From: Fundicoccus sp052116145
GTDB taxonomy: Bacteria; Bacillota; Bacilli; Lactobacillales; Aerococcaceae
NCBI RefSeq assembly: GCF_052116145.1
Contig: NZ_JBQKLQ010000002.1
Coordinates: 1-64,000 of the forward strand
Length of the DNA stretch: 64,000 nt
Direction of reading: 5' to 3'
Translations under genes and position numbers: made by a program
Notes under the pieces: model-generated
The model's input: only the letters and a program-made list of their open reading frames with translations
The model's database searches: none
What the model was told of the DNA's origin: nothing
Shown: piece after piece, positions 8,925 through 17,481 of the stretch
Numbering within the stretch: the stretch's first letter is position 1
How the letters are laid out: every line of letters begins with the position of its first letter

Positions 8925-9878
8925 TTATCTATTTTGATACATATTAATTCTTTCATCCATTATTATTCCTCTATCAATAATTAATGAATCTACTAATGAT
9001 TTGGAATAAACGCCGTTGATTAATTCATTAATATAAACTTGAATTGCCGCAGAAATACTCTCTGATGAAGTCTTAAAGAAAATTGAAGGTGTATGATCTA
9101 CAACGTAATGTAATATACCATCAACTGTATAGGTGGGCTCAGATATTGTAGTAGGAATACTAGTTTCAATCGCGCCATTCCTATCACAACTTATATCAAT
9201 GATTAAGGAGCCTCGCTTCATTTTAGAAAGATCATCTTTATAAATAATATGATCTTTCCTATTAACATCCCATAAAATTGCATTAACCACTATATCAAAC
9301 TTTGAAATTTCTTCTCTCAATAAACTTTCCGTTCTTCTATTAAAAGATGTAATTTCTGCGCCCAACATGGCAAGAATTTTATAAGCTCCTTTTGCAACGT
9401 TACCATTACCAATTATAGCAACTCTTGAATTATATAACATCTCACCGTAATATGGTAACGCGTGAATCAGTGCAGCTTCTCCCGCAAGCTCATTATTTCT
9501 GTAAAATATATGTCTACCGTTGTAATTCATATCTTCCCAAGCGAAGGCTGTCAATTTTCTTTTAATGAGACTGTCAGTAATATCTCTATTTTGAACTGCG
9601 TGAACCCAGCCAAAAATAATCTGGTTATTTAATTCATTTAAATAATCAGCATCTCCTATTTTAGGATCACAAATTATATCCATCGTTAACACTTCTTCAC
9701 GAGGGACAATGTTTGCTCCTGCATCAATATAATCTTGATCGCTGAAACCTAAATTAATGCCATAATTTTTTTCAAAATAAAGATATTCAGGGTGCTTAAC
9801 GTTATGAATGTGTTGTGGAAAAAGTGCTATTCTCTGCTCATTTTTTTTCTTTGAAATAGGAAACCCCATAGTTTTCAT
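8925..9878 (-). CDS. N5-(carboxyethyl)ornithine synthase-like dehydrogenase
   Basis: This 317-residue protein belongs to the alanine dehydrogenase/transhydrogenase N-terminal superfamily and most resembles N5-(1-carboxyethyl)ornithine synthase of lactococci. That NADPH enzyme joins pyruvate to the side-chain amine of ornithine or lysine. Features are the N-terminal MGFPISKKKNEQRIALFPQH, an Ala-dehydrogenase-like middle (AFAWEDMN, residues 111-118), a Rossmann loop IGNGNVAKGA (156-165), and FNRRTE (179-184), whose arginines suit NADP. GGAGA precedes the ATG. It lies between an ATP-grasp gene and ugd inside the capsule operon, an uncommon place. An alternative is another imino-acid reductase of the family. 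Confidence 0.8.
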   Translation of the reverse strand: MKTMGFPISKKKNEQRIALFPQHIHNVKHPEYLYFEKNYGINLGFSDQDYIDAGANIVPREEVLTMDIICDPKIGDADYLNELNNQIIFGWVHAVQNRDITDSLIKRKLTAFAWEDMNYNGRHIFYRNNELAGEAALIHALPYYGEMLYNSRVAIIGNGNVAKGAYKILAMLGAEITSFNRRTESLLREEISKFDIVVNAILWDVNRKDHIIYKDDLSKMKRGSLIIDISCDRNGAIETSIPTTISEPTYTVDGILHYVVDHTPSIFFKTSSESISAAIQVYINELINGVYSKSLVDSLIIDRGIIMDERINMYQNR

Positions 9879-9893
9879 AAATATTCTCCATTC

Positions 9894-10796
9894 TTACAAT
9901 TTCAACATGCTACCCAACAATAAATCTGCCTCATAAGGAAGGTTGGAATCTATTCCTCCAGACGGAGTAAATGTAAGTTCTCCAAAAACAATTCTATTAT
10001 CAATATTATATAAGTCTGTTCTAACAAATGGAAATGGACTTGATAGTTTGTCCGCACATAAAAACATTTCTTCTATTATAGCTGGTTTTTCTAATTTGAA
10101 ATTTTCAGGTGCTGAAATTCCATCTTTATTTATTCTTTGTAATTCCCAGTTTCTATTAAAAAAATAAAATCTAGGTTTATTTTTTTCTCTATCAACACAA
10201 ATCATTACTAATTTTGCTTCACCATTAAAACAATAGAATTTGTAATCATCAGGTAAGGGTGTGTGTTCATTTCCCAAATACTCTTCACAAATGATTTTAA
10301 GATCTGCGTACTTATATTGCATTTCAGCCCTAATTAGATATGGTTTATTTCTTTTCCAATTATCGCCCCACTTTTTAAACCTACTGATATTTCTCCCTAA
10401 ATCTTTTTCTTTATCTAAGCAAATAAGATTTCCGCCAGAACCAGTATTCCATTTTAAAGCAAATTGGTTTGGTAATTTATTAAAATCAATCTCGTTTACG
10501 GAACTATAAATGCCATATAATTTCGGTAAAATATATGTTAAATCTAAACTTTCTACATAATTCCTTACAGAAACTTTATTAGCACAATCAATTACCAATT
10601 GATTTTCGTTATAATTATTTAATTTTAGCCATGATATTTTTTCGTCTAGTGTTTCTGGTTCTTGTAAATTGATTTTTTTCTTTTTAATGATAAAATAACT
10701 CACCTTAGTATTTAATTCTGGGGAGATTAATGTTAAATACTTTCTGACTTTGTTAATTACATTTTCTTTTCCAACTTTTAATATATTGTCTGCCAT
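9894..10796 (-). CDS. TupA-like ATP-grasp protein
   Basis: This 300-residue protein matches the TupA-like ATP-grasp family, first linked to teichuronopeptide synthesis in alkaliphilic bacilli. Visible features are KWNTGSGGN (residues 115-123, nucleotide-binding loop), EEYL (171-174), DDYKFYCFNGE (183-193), and the metal-site region VRTDLYNIDNRIVFGELTFTPSGG (258-281, with D261 and E273). ATP-grasp ligases usually form amide bonds via acyl phosphates. The carboxyethyl-amino-acid synthase gene follows 15 bp later. I infer that it attaches an amino compound to a uronic acid carboxyl of the capsule. AGGAG precedes the ATG. Confidence 0.83.
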   Translation of the reverse strand: MADNILKVGKENVINKVRKYLTLISPELNTKVSYFIIKKKKINLQEPETLDEKISWLKLNNYNENQLVIDCANKVSVRNYVESLDLTYILPKLYGIYSSVNEIDFNKLPNQFALKWNTGSGGNLICLDKEKDLGRNISRFKKWGDNWKRNKPYLIRAEMQYKYADLKIICEEYLGNEHTPLPDDYKFYCFNGEAKLVMICVDREKNKPRFYFFNRNWELQRINKDGISAPENFKLEKPAIIEEMFLCADKLSSPFPFVRTDLYNIDNRIVFGELTFTPSGGIDSNLPYEADLLLGSMLKL

Positions 10797-10893
10797 TAAT
10801 TTACTCCTTTATTTATAGTCTAATTACAACTCCCGATAATAATATTTCTTCTCTAAACGGTTTAAAATTAGTAAATTATCATTACTCTTTTTT

Positions 10894-11580
10894 TTAACCA
10901 TTCCACTGCACATCTTTTTTAATAATCTTGGCTGGATAACCTGATATAATAACATTTTGTTCTTCAAATTTTTTAGTTACTACACTCCTATAGCCAATTA
11001 TATTTTCAGAACCAATAATTACACCTTTTAAAATATCAACATTAGCTCCTACCCAAACCCTATCTCCTATAGTTACTGGTTTTGAAGATGTTTGTATTGT
11101 ATTTGAAGTTAAGTCGATTATTTGATGACCATCTGAGTCTCTAATGTTTACTTCCCAACCAAATAGAACATCATTACCGACTGTGATTCTATTTGAACAT
11201 GAAATAAAACAGTTTTTATTACATTGGAATTTATCACCAAACTCTAATCTACCTCCACTAACTCTTAAAGATATTCCTTGACTAAAATTTGCTTTTCCAT
11301 GAAATATAATTTTACCGTGTTCATCTACATCAAAATAACCTTTACTTTTATATCCTATGTTCACTCCAGATGAACCAGTCGTAAAATTTAATTTAATCAT
11401 GAAAGTCGAAATTTTAGAACAATTTATTTCAATAGAATTTTTATAAAGTTTTTTTAATTGAACATCGTAGGAGATTAGAAATGGCAATTTAATTGCATGT
11501 TTGAGTGGAAACACTTTGAAGTTAAAATAAATAGTTTTAGGGAGTGATAATATAATTTTAATAATTAAGATAGCTTTCAT
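10894..11580 (-). CDS. Hexapeptide-repeat acyltransferase
   Basis: This 228-residue protein has a C-terminal left-handed beta-helix built from hexapeptide repeats (about residues 75-220; for example VWVGANVDILKGVIIGSENIIGYRSVV) and ends with the typical GYPAKIIKK cap. Such enzymes O-acetylate sugars from acetyl-CoA. The N-terminal 70 residues are hydrophobic and basic and lack clear similarity. It is one of three acyltransferases in a row, so the capsule is probably heavily acetylated. Acceptor unknown. Confidence 0.85.
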   Translation of the reverse strand: MKAILIIKIILSLPKTIYFNFKVFPLKHAIKLPFLISYDVQLKKLYKNSIEINCSKISTFMIKLNFTTGSSGVNIGYKSKGYFDVDEHGKIIFHGKANFSQGISLRVSGGRLEFGDKFQCNKNCFISCSNRITVGNDVLFGWEVNIRDSDGHQIIDLTSNTIQTSSKPVTIGDRVWVGANVDILKGVIIGSENIIGYRSVVTKKFEEQNVIISGYPAKIIKKDVQWNG

Positions 11581-11660
11581 TTTTAGACACCTTTACTTGT
11601 CACCAATATTTTTTCGCACGAGATACTTTTTAAAAATTAACTATGACATCTTTTCTCATG

Positions 11661-12209
11661 TTAACTCTCAACAACCAAATCACGTATTCTTTTTGCCGGT
11701 ACTCCAGCATATAAAGTATTAGGTTCAAGGTTCGAATTAACTAAAGAACCTGCGCCAACAACAGTACCATTCCCAATTTTTACTCCTCCTAGTATCGTTA
11801 CTCCAGCGCCAATCCAACAGCCATTTCCAATTTCTATAGGACTATACGTAGCATTTCCAGCTCTTCTTAAGGGACTACCTATTTCATGGCCATCAGTTAT
11901 CAGGTTACATTTAGGGCCAATTGCTACATTGTCCCCAATCGTTGTACCAGGTCTAATTAAACATTGTTGATTAATAAAGACATTACTTCCAATTTTAACT
12001 GGAAATTTTTCTGTTGCACAAAGTTCGGTTTTTCTAAAAATTATGACTTTTTCGCCTATTTTTATAGTGTTTTTTTCAGCTAGAAATTTAACTTTCTCAA
12101 ATTGACATCGGGACCCAATTTCGAATGAAAAAGATTTCAACAAACTACTTCCGTGCATTTGGATTTTCTTAAAAATTTTTTTAATCATTATGAGCTCCTT
12201 AATAATCAA
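11661..12209 (-). CDS. Hexapeptide-repeat acetyltransferase
   Basis: This 182-residue protein is almost entirely hexapeptide beta-helix (residues 40-170), with NLITDGHEIGSPLRRAG as the likely catalytic His loop, GCWIGAGVTILGGVKIGNGTVVGAGS coils in the core and a YAGVPAKRIRD cap, as in the maltose/galactoside acetyltransferase group. It is the second of three tandem acyltransferases in the operon. A later Met (MIKKIF, residue 8) could be the true start. Acceptor sugar not predictable. Confidence 0.87.
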   Translation of the reverse strand: MIIKELIMIKKIFKKIQMHGSSLLKSFSFEIGSRCQFEKVKFLAEKNTIKIGEKVIIFRKTELCATEKFPVKIGSNVFINQQCLIRPGTTIGDNVAIGPKCNLITDGHEIGSPLRRAGNATYSPIEIGNGCWIGAGVTILGGVKIGNGTVVGAGSLVNSNLEPNTLYAGVPAKRIRDLVVES

Positions 12210-12313
12210 AATTTCTGATTAATTTATAAAGTTTTCCACGAATGAAATTGCGAGTAAATCATCTAAACTATTTCCATATTTATATTTGGTAAAAATCGAG
12301 TAATATCAACTAC

Positions 12314-12856
12314 CTATTTAGTAATTTCACTCAGGACAGATTTAGTATAAACTGTGGTGTTGTTTTTTACATCTTTAAGTATTAAAGAGTTAGCTCCGAC
12401 AATAGAATTTTCTCCTATAATACACGGTCCTACTATAGTGGAATTACTATAAATTATCACATTTTTCCTAATTAATGGTTGAGTTAGTATTAAACTATTA
12501 TATTCTCTTTTTTTACCATTACCGCCTAAAGTTACGCTTTGGTAAACTTTAACGTTACTCTCTGTAATAACATCTTTACCTATAACGACACCCATACCAT
12601 GTATTAATACAAAACCTCCAGCTAAGTTGGCCCTATAATCTATATCAACTGAAAATAGCACTCTATTTAAATACATAATCAATTTTACTATTGGTAAAAA
12701 AACAGTCCATTTTTTTAGATAGTTTGCCACTCTATAGTTCATCACCGCATGAAAATTGGGATTTAATAATACAGTATAAATCATTTTAAAAAAAGAGCCA
12801 TTTGAATAGTTTTTAAGGTCTTTTAATAACCGTGAGTCTTTCATTGTTATTACCAT
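12314..12856 (-). CDS. Serine acetyltransferase-like capsular acyltransferase
   Basis: This 180-residue protein resembles the CysE-related group common in capsule loci. It has an N-terminal helical part (NPNFHAVMNYRVANYLKKW), then a hexapeptide helix with IHGMGVVIGKDVI and VYQSVTLGGNG. It lacks the long N-terminal domain of housekeeping CysE. The likely role is acetylation of a capsule sugar. The C-terminus is short, ending soon after the last coil. The start codon may be the Met five residues in. Confidence 0.85.
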   Translation of the reverse strand: MVITMKDSRLLKDLKNYSNGSFFKMIYTVLLNPNFHAVMNYRVANYLKKWTVFLPIVKLIMYLNRVLFSVDIDYRANLAGGFVLIHGMGVVIGKDVITESNVKVYQSVTLGGNGKKREYNSLILTQPLIRKNVIIYSNSTIVGPCIIGENSIVGANSLILKDVKNNTTVYTKSVLSEITK

Positions 12857-12879
12857 CCTTCAAATTTAAACAATTATTT

Positions 12880-13977
12880 TCATGAATTTTTTATGCTATT
12901 ACTATAAATGTTTTTAAGCTTGTTGGCCGATTGGATAATATTAAAATTCGATTTCTCCATAATTTTATTCCCTTTGAAGTCCTCACGTATAATTTCTTTT
13001 GTAAAGTACTTATTAATTTTTTCAATTAAATCAGTCTGGTCGTTTTCTATTTTGAAAAATTCAACAGAACCTGTTATATTGACTTCTTTAGTTATGTTTT
13101 CTGAAACGAAACACTTTAGGTCAGCGGATTGAGCCTCTACAAGAGCTAACGGAAGTCCTTCAAAACGAGAAGGCATAACCAATGCGTCAAATAAGGAATA
13201 GTATCTATTAACATCTGTTCTTTTCCCTACAAATTTAATTATATCTTCTAAATTAAACTGCTTCACTTTATTCTCTAAACTTTCTCTTAATGGTCCATCT
13301 CCAACAAGAATTAATTTGTATTTATTTTTAAAATTTGATGATTTAATAAAGAGATCTATCAAGTATTCCTGATTTTTCTGATAAGTGAAATGCCCAACAT
13401 GGCCTAATATTTTATCCCTTTTTGTAAAACCTAACTCTAATCGTAATTGTTTTCTGTCATTTGCGGAAAACTTATAATTCTCCGTAAGTATGCCATTCTC
13501 TATTACAACAAAATTCTTTTCTTTATATAGCCATTTACCAGCTTCATTCCCACAAGCTAAGCCGTGCGTGTAAAGAAGATTGAAGGGTATGTTCAAAATT
13601 TTATTTAGGTTTTTAAACTTTGTAAATGTATTATGAGAATGGGGCATTCTAACTTGTATGTTATTAATTTTCCCTAAAAACAATTCGATTGCTAACGTAT
13701 TGCTGTTTCCATGTACATGTACTATATCGTAGTGTTTTTGTCGCATTATCTTATGAACCGCATGCATATAAGATAATGTATTACTACTTCTTCCTGGCAC
13801 TATAAACATTTCAACATTATCTTTCATTAGAATCTCAGTTATATGAGTCGGGGGTGTATTGGGAAATATGAAGGAAAATTCCACATCCGATTTTTCCATG
13901 TTTAAATAATTATTCATTATTACACTTGTAATTCCGTCGAATCCTATTGACGTTGTCGCGATTACTAAAACTTTCAT
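12880..13977 (-). CDS. Glycosyltransferase family 4 (EpsF-like)
   Basis: A GT-B fold enzyme of 365 residues. The N-terminal acceptor domain contains IVHVHGNSNTLAIELF. The C-terminal GT4 domain has LGHVGHFTYQKNQEYLID (about 192-209), LILVGDGPLRESLE and MPSRFEGLPLALVEAQS, the E-x7-E motif that binds the nucleotide sugar. It adds one sugar to the lipid-linked repeat at the inner membrane face. A 120-bp gap separates it from the Alg13-like gene, so a secondary promoter is possible. Donor and acceptor unknown. Confidence 0.9.
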   Translation of the reverse strand: MKVLVIATTSIGFDGITSVIMNNYLNMEKSDVEFSFIFPNTPPTHITEILMKDNVEMFIVPGRSSNTLSYMHAVHKIMRQKHYDIVHVHGNSNTLAIELFLGKINNIQVRMPHSHNTFTKFKNLNKILNIPFNLLYTHGLACGNEAGKWLYKEKNFVVIENGILTENYKFSANDRKQLRLELGFTKRDKILGHVGHFTYQKNQEYLIDLFIKSSNFKNKYKLILVGDGPLRESLENKVKQFNLEDIIKFVGKRTDVNRYYSLFDALVMPSRFEGLPLALVEAQSADLKCFVSENITKEVNITGSVEFFKIENDQTDLIEKINKYFTKEIIREDFKGNKIMEKSNFNIIQSANKLKNIYSNSIKNS

Positions 13978-14097
13978 TTCATCCCTCAGTTTCTTGATAT
14001 GTTTGCTTTATCTCTATAATTCATTAATTGCTTTAAATATTTATACTAAGGCATTACTACAATATAAGGAGACACTTTACCTTATTCTACTGAATGT

Positions 14098-14592
14098 TTA
14101 AATTGTATCTTCAAATGTCTTTTCAATAAAATCAGTGATCGTTTTATAAACCATTGAAGGTCTATTATATCTCTTAACAATTGGTTTACGCTTCATGCAT
14201 TTATATACTTTTTCTAACTCATCAATTTCTAGAACCATACGCAAGTACCCTAGTTCATCTAACATGGTTGCAACTTGTATTTGATGGTCATCAGTATGTT
14301 CTTTAAACTTAAACAACCTTGGTACAGCGATTACCTGTTTGTTTTCTTTTAAAGCACCAATTAAAGCTCCCGTACCAGCATGAGAAATAATAAATTCAGC
14401 TTCTTTTTGATATTCTTTAAATTTATCAACAGATAAAAAACGTTCGTATTCATAATTCTTAGGTATATATTCAGATTGACCAATTTGAGCAAAAACTTTT
14501 TCTGTGAAAATTCCATTTCCCACAAGCAAATCAATTTGCTTCAATAATCTATCAAACTGATATTCTCGTGACCCTACACAAATAAAAATCAA
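14098..14592 (-). CDS. Glycosyltransferase catalytic subunit, Alg13/PssE-like
   Basis: This 164-residue protein corresponds to the C-terminal GT-B half of a split MurG-like enzyme: FICVGSREYQFDRLLKQID, ISHAGTGALIGALKENKQVIAVPR (donor-binding region, residues 104-127) and KEHTDDHQ. In streptococcal capsule loci such a pair (Cps14F/G type) adds galactose to a lipid-linked first sugar. It overlaps the Alg14-like gene by 4 bp (ATGA), so the two are co-translated. Confidence 0.9.
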   Translation of the reverse strand: MIFICVGSREYQFDRLLKQIDLLVGNGIFTEKVFAQIGQSEYIPKNYEYERFLSVDKFKEYQKEAEFIISHAGTGALIGALKENKQVIAVPRLFKFKEHTDDHQIQVATMLDELGYLRMVLEIDELEKVYKCMKRKPIVKRYNRPSMVYKTITDFIEKTFEDTI

Positions 14593-15044
14593 TATATACT
14601 CCCCCCAAAAACAGCCTCAGGATAAATATCTTTCAATGTTTCCCATTGGATAATAAATAGATCAACAATTTTATACATCAATTTTCCTGATTTAGTGCCA
14701 TCATTAATTCTTGCAAACGTTTCTATATAAATAACTTTTTTCCGAAAAACTTTGCTAATTATTGCTAACGGTAAAGCAACCATCGTGCCGGTTGTAATAA
14801 TTAAATCTGGTTTCTCAATGTACCAAATTTTCAATGATTTGAAAAAATTCATCGCCATTTTAAATGGATATTTTTTATCTTTTAATCCGGTTTGGAGCAA
14901 GTAATAATCTGCTTGGGATTTAAATTTTGTTTGTTCTGTTACCCAAAAAACATCATACTTTTCTTCAAGCTTTTTCAACATTTTTAATTGCTCATAATGA
15001 CCACCAGATGATGATATTAAGCATATTTTGATTTTAGTCCTCAC
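14589..15044 (-). CDS. Glycosyltransferase membrane-anchor subunit, Alg14/PssD-like
   Basis: This 151-residue protein matches Alg14/PssD: KICLISSSGGHYEQLKML near the N-terminus, then DLIITTGTMVALPLAI and KKVIYIETFARI. It supplies the acceptor-binding half and recruits the Alg13-like catalytic subunit, with which it overlaps by 4 bp. Functional only as a pair. It begins 10 bp after the GT2 gene. Confidence 0.9.
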   Translation of the reverse strand: MRTKIKICLISSSGGHYEQLKMLKKLEEKYDVFWVTEQTKFKSQADYYLLQTGLKDKKYPFKMAMNFFKSLKIWYIEKPDLIITTGTMVALPLAIISKVFRKKVIYIETFARINDGTKSGKLMYKIVDLFIIQWETLKDIYPEAVFGGSIY

Positions 15045-15054
15045 ATTTAATCCT

Positions 15055-15993
15055 CTATTTCTCAGTATTTCTCATAGCAATACGCCATTCGGTTTTGGGA
15101 TTTTTCATTATGATACTCTTCTTTTCTTTAAATATTGTTGTTTTCAGATTTTTAATCGTTCCAATCGGTGAGTTTAGTATTGTTTTAAGGAATACAGTAA
15201 AGCTTTTAAAAAATTGTCCATTTCTCATATAGAGTGGAATCATTCTATAGCGCCAATAATTTAAAATTTTAGGATGATGTTTCAAGTAGTCTTTGTGAAT
15301 GGTCATAATATATTCCCAACCCTGTAATTGTTTACTAGGATCACTGGTTATTCTCTCACCTTCGTGAATAATGTAAATTACTAGGACCTCTTCCGAAATT
15401 GCTACTTTATACTCTTTAGCAATTCTTAAGAAAAGTTCCCAATCTTGACTGGATAATAAGTTGTTATCAAATTGTCCAACTTTTTCAACACTAATTCTTG
15501 ATATCATAACAAACGAATTACTTCCTATAAAATTTGAATACATTAGCTTGTCAAAAACATAGCCGTTATACTTCTCTAATTTATCAGATGAAAACTCACC
15601 TACTGTTTCATTATATCTAACGGCTTTACAATATACCAAGCCTACTTGTGGGTCATCAAAGTACTTAATTTGAGTTTCTAATTTTGTATTTAACCAAATA
15701 TCATCATCATCTAAGAATGCATAATATTCACCTACAGCATTGGACATCCCCGTATTCCTGGCAGCATTTGCACCTAAATTCACCTTATGTTGTATATACT
15801 TTACTCTTTTATCTTCATTATTTGAATAATGATTCATAATTGTATTCCGTCCGATAAAATCATCCGGACTATCATCCACTAAAATAACTTCAATTTTTTT
15901 ATAAGTTTGATTAAGCGCACTTTGAACACTTCTCTGAACAATTGATATATCTCTCTTATATGTTGGTATAATTACACTGATTAACGGCTCCAG
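15055..15993 (-). CDS. Glycosyltransferase family 2, probable CTG start
   Basis: This GT-A enzyme would be 312 residues if translation starts at CTG (15991-15993), giving the expected GT2 opening (M)EPLISVIIPTYKRD. AAGGAAGG lies 8 bases upstream, and an in-frame TAG sits two codons before. The first in-frame ATG (15879) would remove the nucleotide-binding strand, so the CTG start is preferred. Downstream features are EVILVDDSPDD, NLGANAARNTG and the DXD-type metal motif FLDDDD, then LLSSQDWELFLRIAKEY. It adds one sugar of the capsule repeat. Low start efficiency, or an ATG-to-CTG mutation, is likely. Confidence 0.85.
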   Translation of the reverse strand: MEPLISVIIPTYKRDISIVQRSVQSALNQTYKKIEVILVDDSPDDFIGRNTIMNHYSNNEDKRVKYIQHKVNLGANAARNTGMSNAVGEYYAFLDDDDIWLNTKLETQIKYFDDPQVGLVYCKAVRYNETVGEFSSDKLEKYNGYVFDKLMYSNFIGSNSFVMISRISVEKVGQFDNNLLSSQDWELFLRIAKEYKVAISEEVLVIYIIHEGERITSDPSKQLQGWEYIMTIHKDYLKHHPKILNYWRYRMIPLYMRNGQFFKSFTVFLKTILNSPIGTIKNLKTTIFKEKKSIIMKNPKTEWRIAMRNTEK

Positions 15994-16010
15994 CTAGAAC
16001 ACCTTCCTTA

Positions 16011-17453
16011 CTATATTTTTTGTTGTTTTTTCTTAATTAGCGATACAATATAATCTACCATAAACTTAAATGTATTTTTATATATAATTACAACACATAT
16101 TAATGCGAAGATATAACCACAAACTGTAATAATATTAAATGGAACAAACATACTATATACGCTAAATATAGCTGTTATAAATATTAGCGTGTAAATTTTA
16201 TGTAGACTAAAGTCTATATAAAATAATTTATTAGAAAAATAAGTTCGTAAACTAAAAAAGACTACATAAGATATTGCACTTGAAATAGCTGCTCCTTTAC
16301 CACCTAATGATGGAACCAGTATAAATTTCCCTACTATGTCAACTAGAAATGCTCCAACAGCTACAATGACTTGATATTTACTTTTTTCTTTAAAAACAAT
16401 TCCCACAACGGTTGTTTCAGAGATGGTATACAATATTGGTCCAAATATTAACAGAGGAAGTACATTTGCCGCCTCTCTATACTGGGAACCCAGTAATATA
16501 GCAAAAACATCTTTTAGTAAAACAACTGTTAATCCCGCAGTAAACATGAGTACTGTAATAATTTTATTTCCTTGCTGATAAAAAGTTGTATCAGTATGAT
16601 CCCTCTTAAAATGTTCAATAGATGCTGGGGCCCAAATCGTATTAAATGTGGTCTGAATTATACTGAAAATGGAAATTAGAGAAACTGCTGAAGTATATAT
16701 TCCGAGTTCTTTATAATCCCAGAAATAATTTAAAAATAATTTATCATTAGCATTAAATAATGATGTTATTCCCATTGATAAAACAAAAGGAAGAGAGTAA
16801 CTTAATAATTGTTTATTAGTTATGTCTATCTCATATGTCTTGATTGCATTAAATTTCCAAAACTTCCTTTCAGAAATAACACTTACAAGCATAATAATTA
16901 AATAGGATAAAACAGTCGCAATTATTAATGCTTGTGTGTCAGTGGTAACTTTAAAGTAAACTAAAGAAAGTACAATCATCAAGTAAGTCAATTTTTGGAT
17001 TATATTTAAACTTGCAAACATTTTACTTTTAAATTGTAATCTAACTAATAAATTTGAAAATCTGTTTAAAGTAATTATAAACACATAAATTACTAATAAA
17101 AATAATGCCATTGTCCCAAGTTCAAATGTAATTACCCCTGTCACTTCTAATCCTATTAAAATTAATGATAAAATAGAAATCAATATCAATGGTGTTTTTA
17201 TACATTTATACAATAGTTTTCTTATATAGTTTGTTTCTTTTGATTCATAAAAGTACCTAATTAAAGACTGATCAAGACCCAAATAAAGTATTGACCCAGC
17301 AAGGTTACCATACATTAAGAAAGTAGAATATTGTCCATATGATTCAGGACTAACTAACCTTGTAATTATAGGAGCATTGAAAAGTCCAAGTAACATGGAA
17401 ATAAAAGTTCCAGTTCCTATTATTGTAAATTGCTTTAGTATGTTCTTTTTCAT
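16011..17453 (-). CDS. wzx: Repeat-unit flippase Wzx
   Basis: This polytopic protein of about 480 residues with some 12-14 predicted membrane segments belongs to the polysaccharide transporter/MATE-like family (IIGTGTFISMLLGLFNAPIITRLVSP, YGQYSTFLMYGNLAGSILY). It moves the undecaprenyl-linked repeat to the outer face. ATG at 17453 is preferred because GGAG lies 7 bases upstream; an upstream GTG at 17465 is also in frame. The C-terminus is lysine-rich and cytoplasmic. Confidence 0.9.
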   Translation of the reverse strand: MKKNILKQFTIIGTGTFISMLLGLFNAPIITRLVSPESYGQYSTFLMYGNLAGSILYLGLDQSLIRYFYESKETNYIRKLLYKCIKTPLILISILSLILIGLEVTGVITFELGTMALFLLVIYVFIITLNRFSNLLVRLQFKSKMFASLNIIQKLTYLMIVLSLVYFKVTTDTQALIIATVLSYLIIMLVSVISERKFWKFNAIKTYEIDITNKQLLSYSLPFVLSMGITSLFNANDKLFLNYFWDYKELGIYTSAVSLISIFSIIQTTFNTIWAPASIEHFKRDHTDTTFYQQGNKIITVLMFTAGLTVVLLKDVFAILLGSQYREAANVLPLLIFGPILYTISETTVVGIVFKEKSKYQVIVAVGAFLVDIVGKFILVPSLGGKGAAISSAISYVVFFSLRTYFSNKLFYIDFSLHKIYTLIFITAIFSVYSMFVPFNIITVCGYIFALICVVIIYKNTFKFMVDYIVSLIKKKQQKI

Positions 17454-17481
17454 GACTTTCTCCACTCTTTAAGTTTGAATT

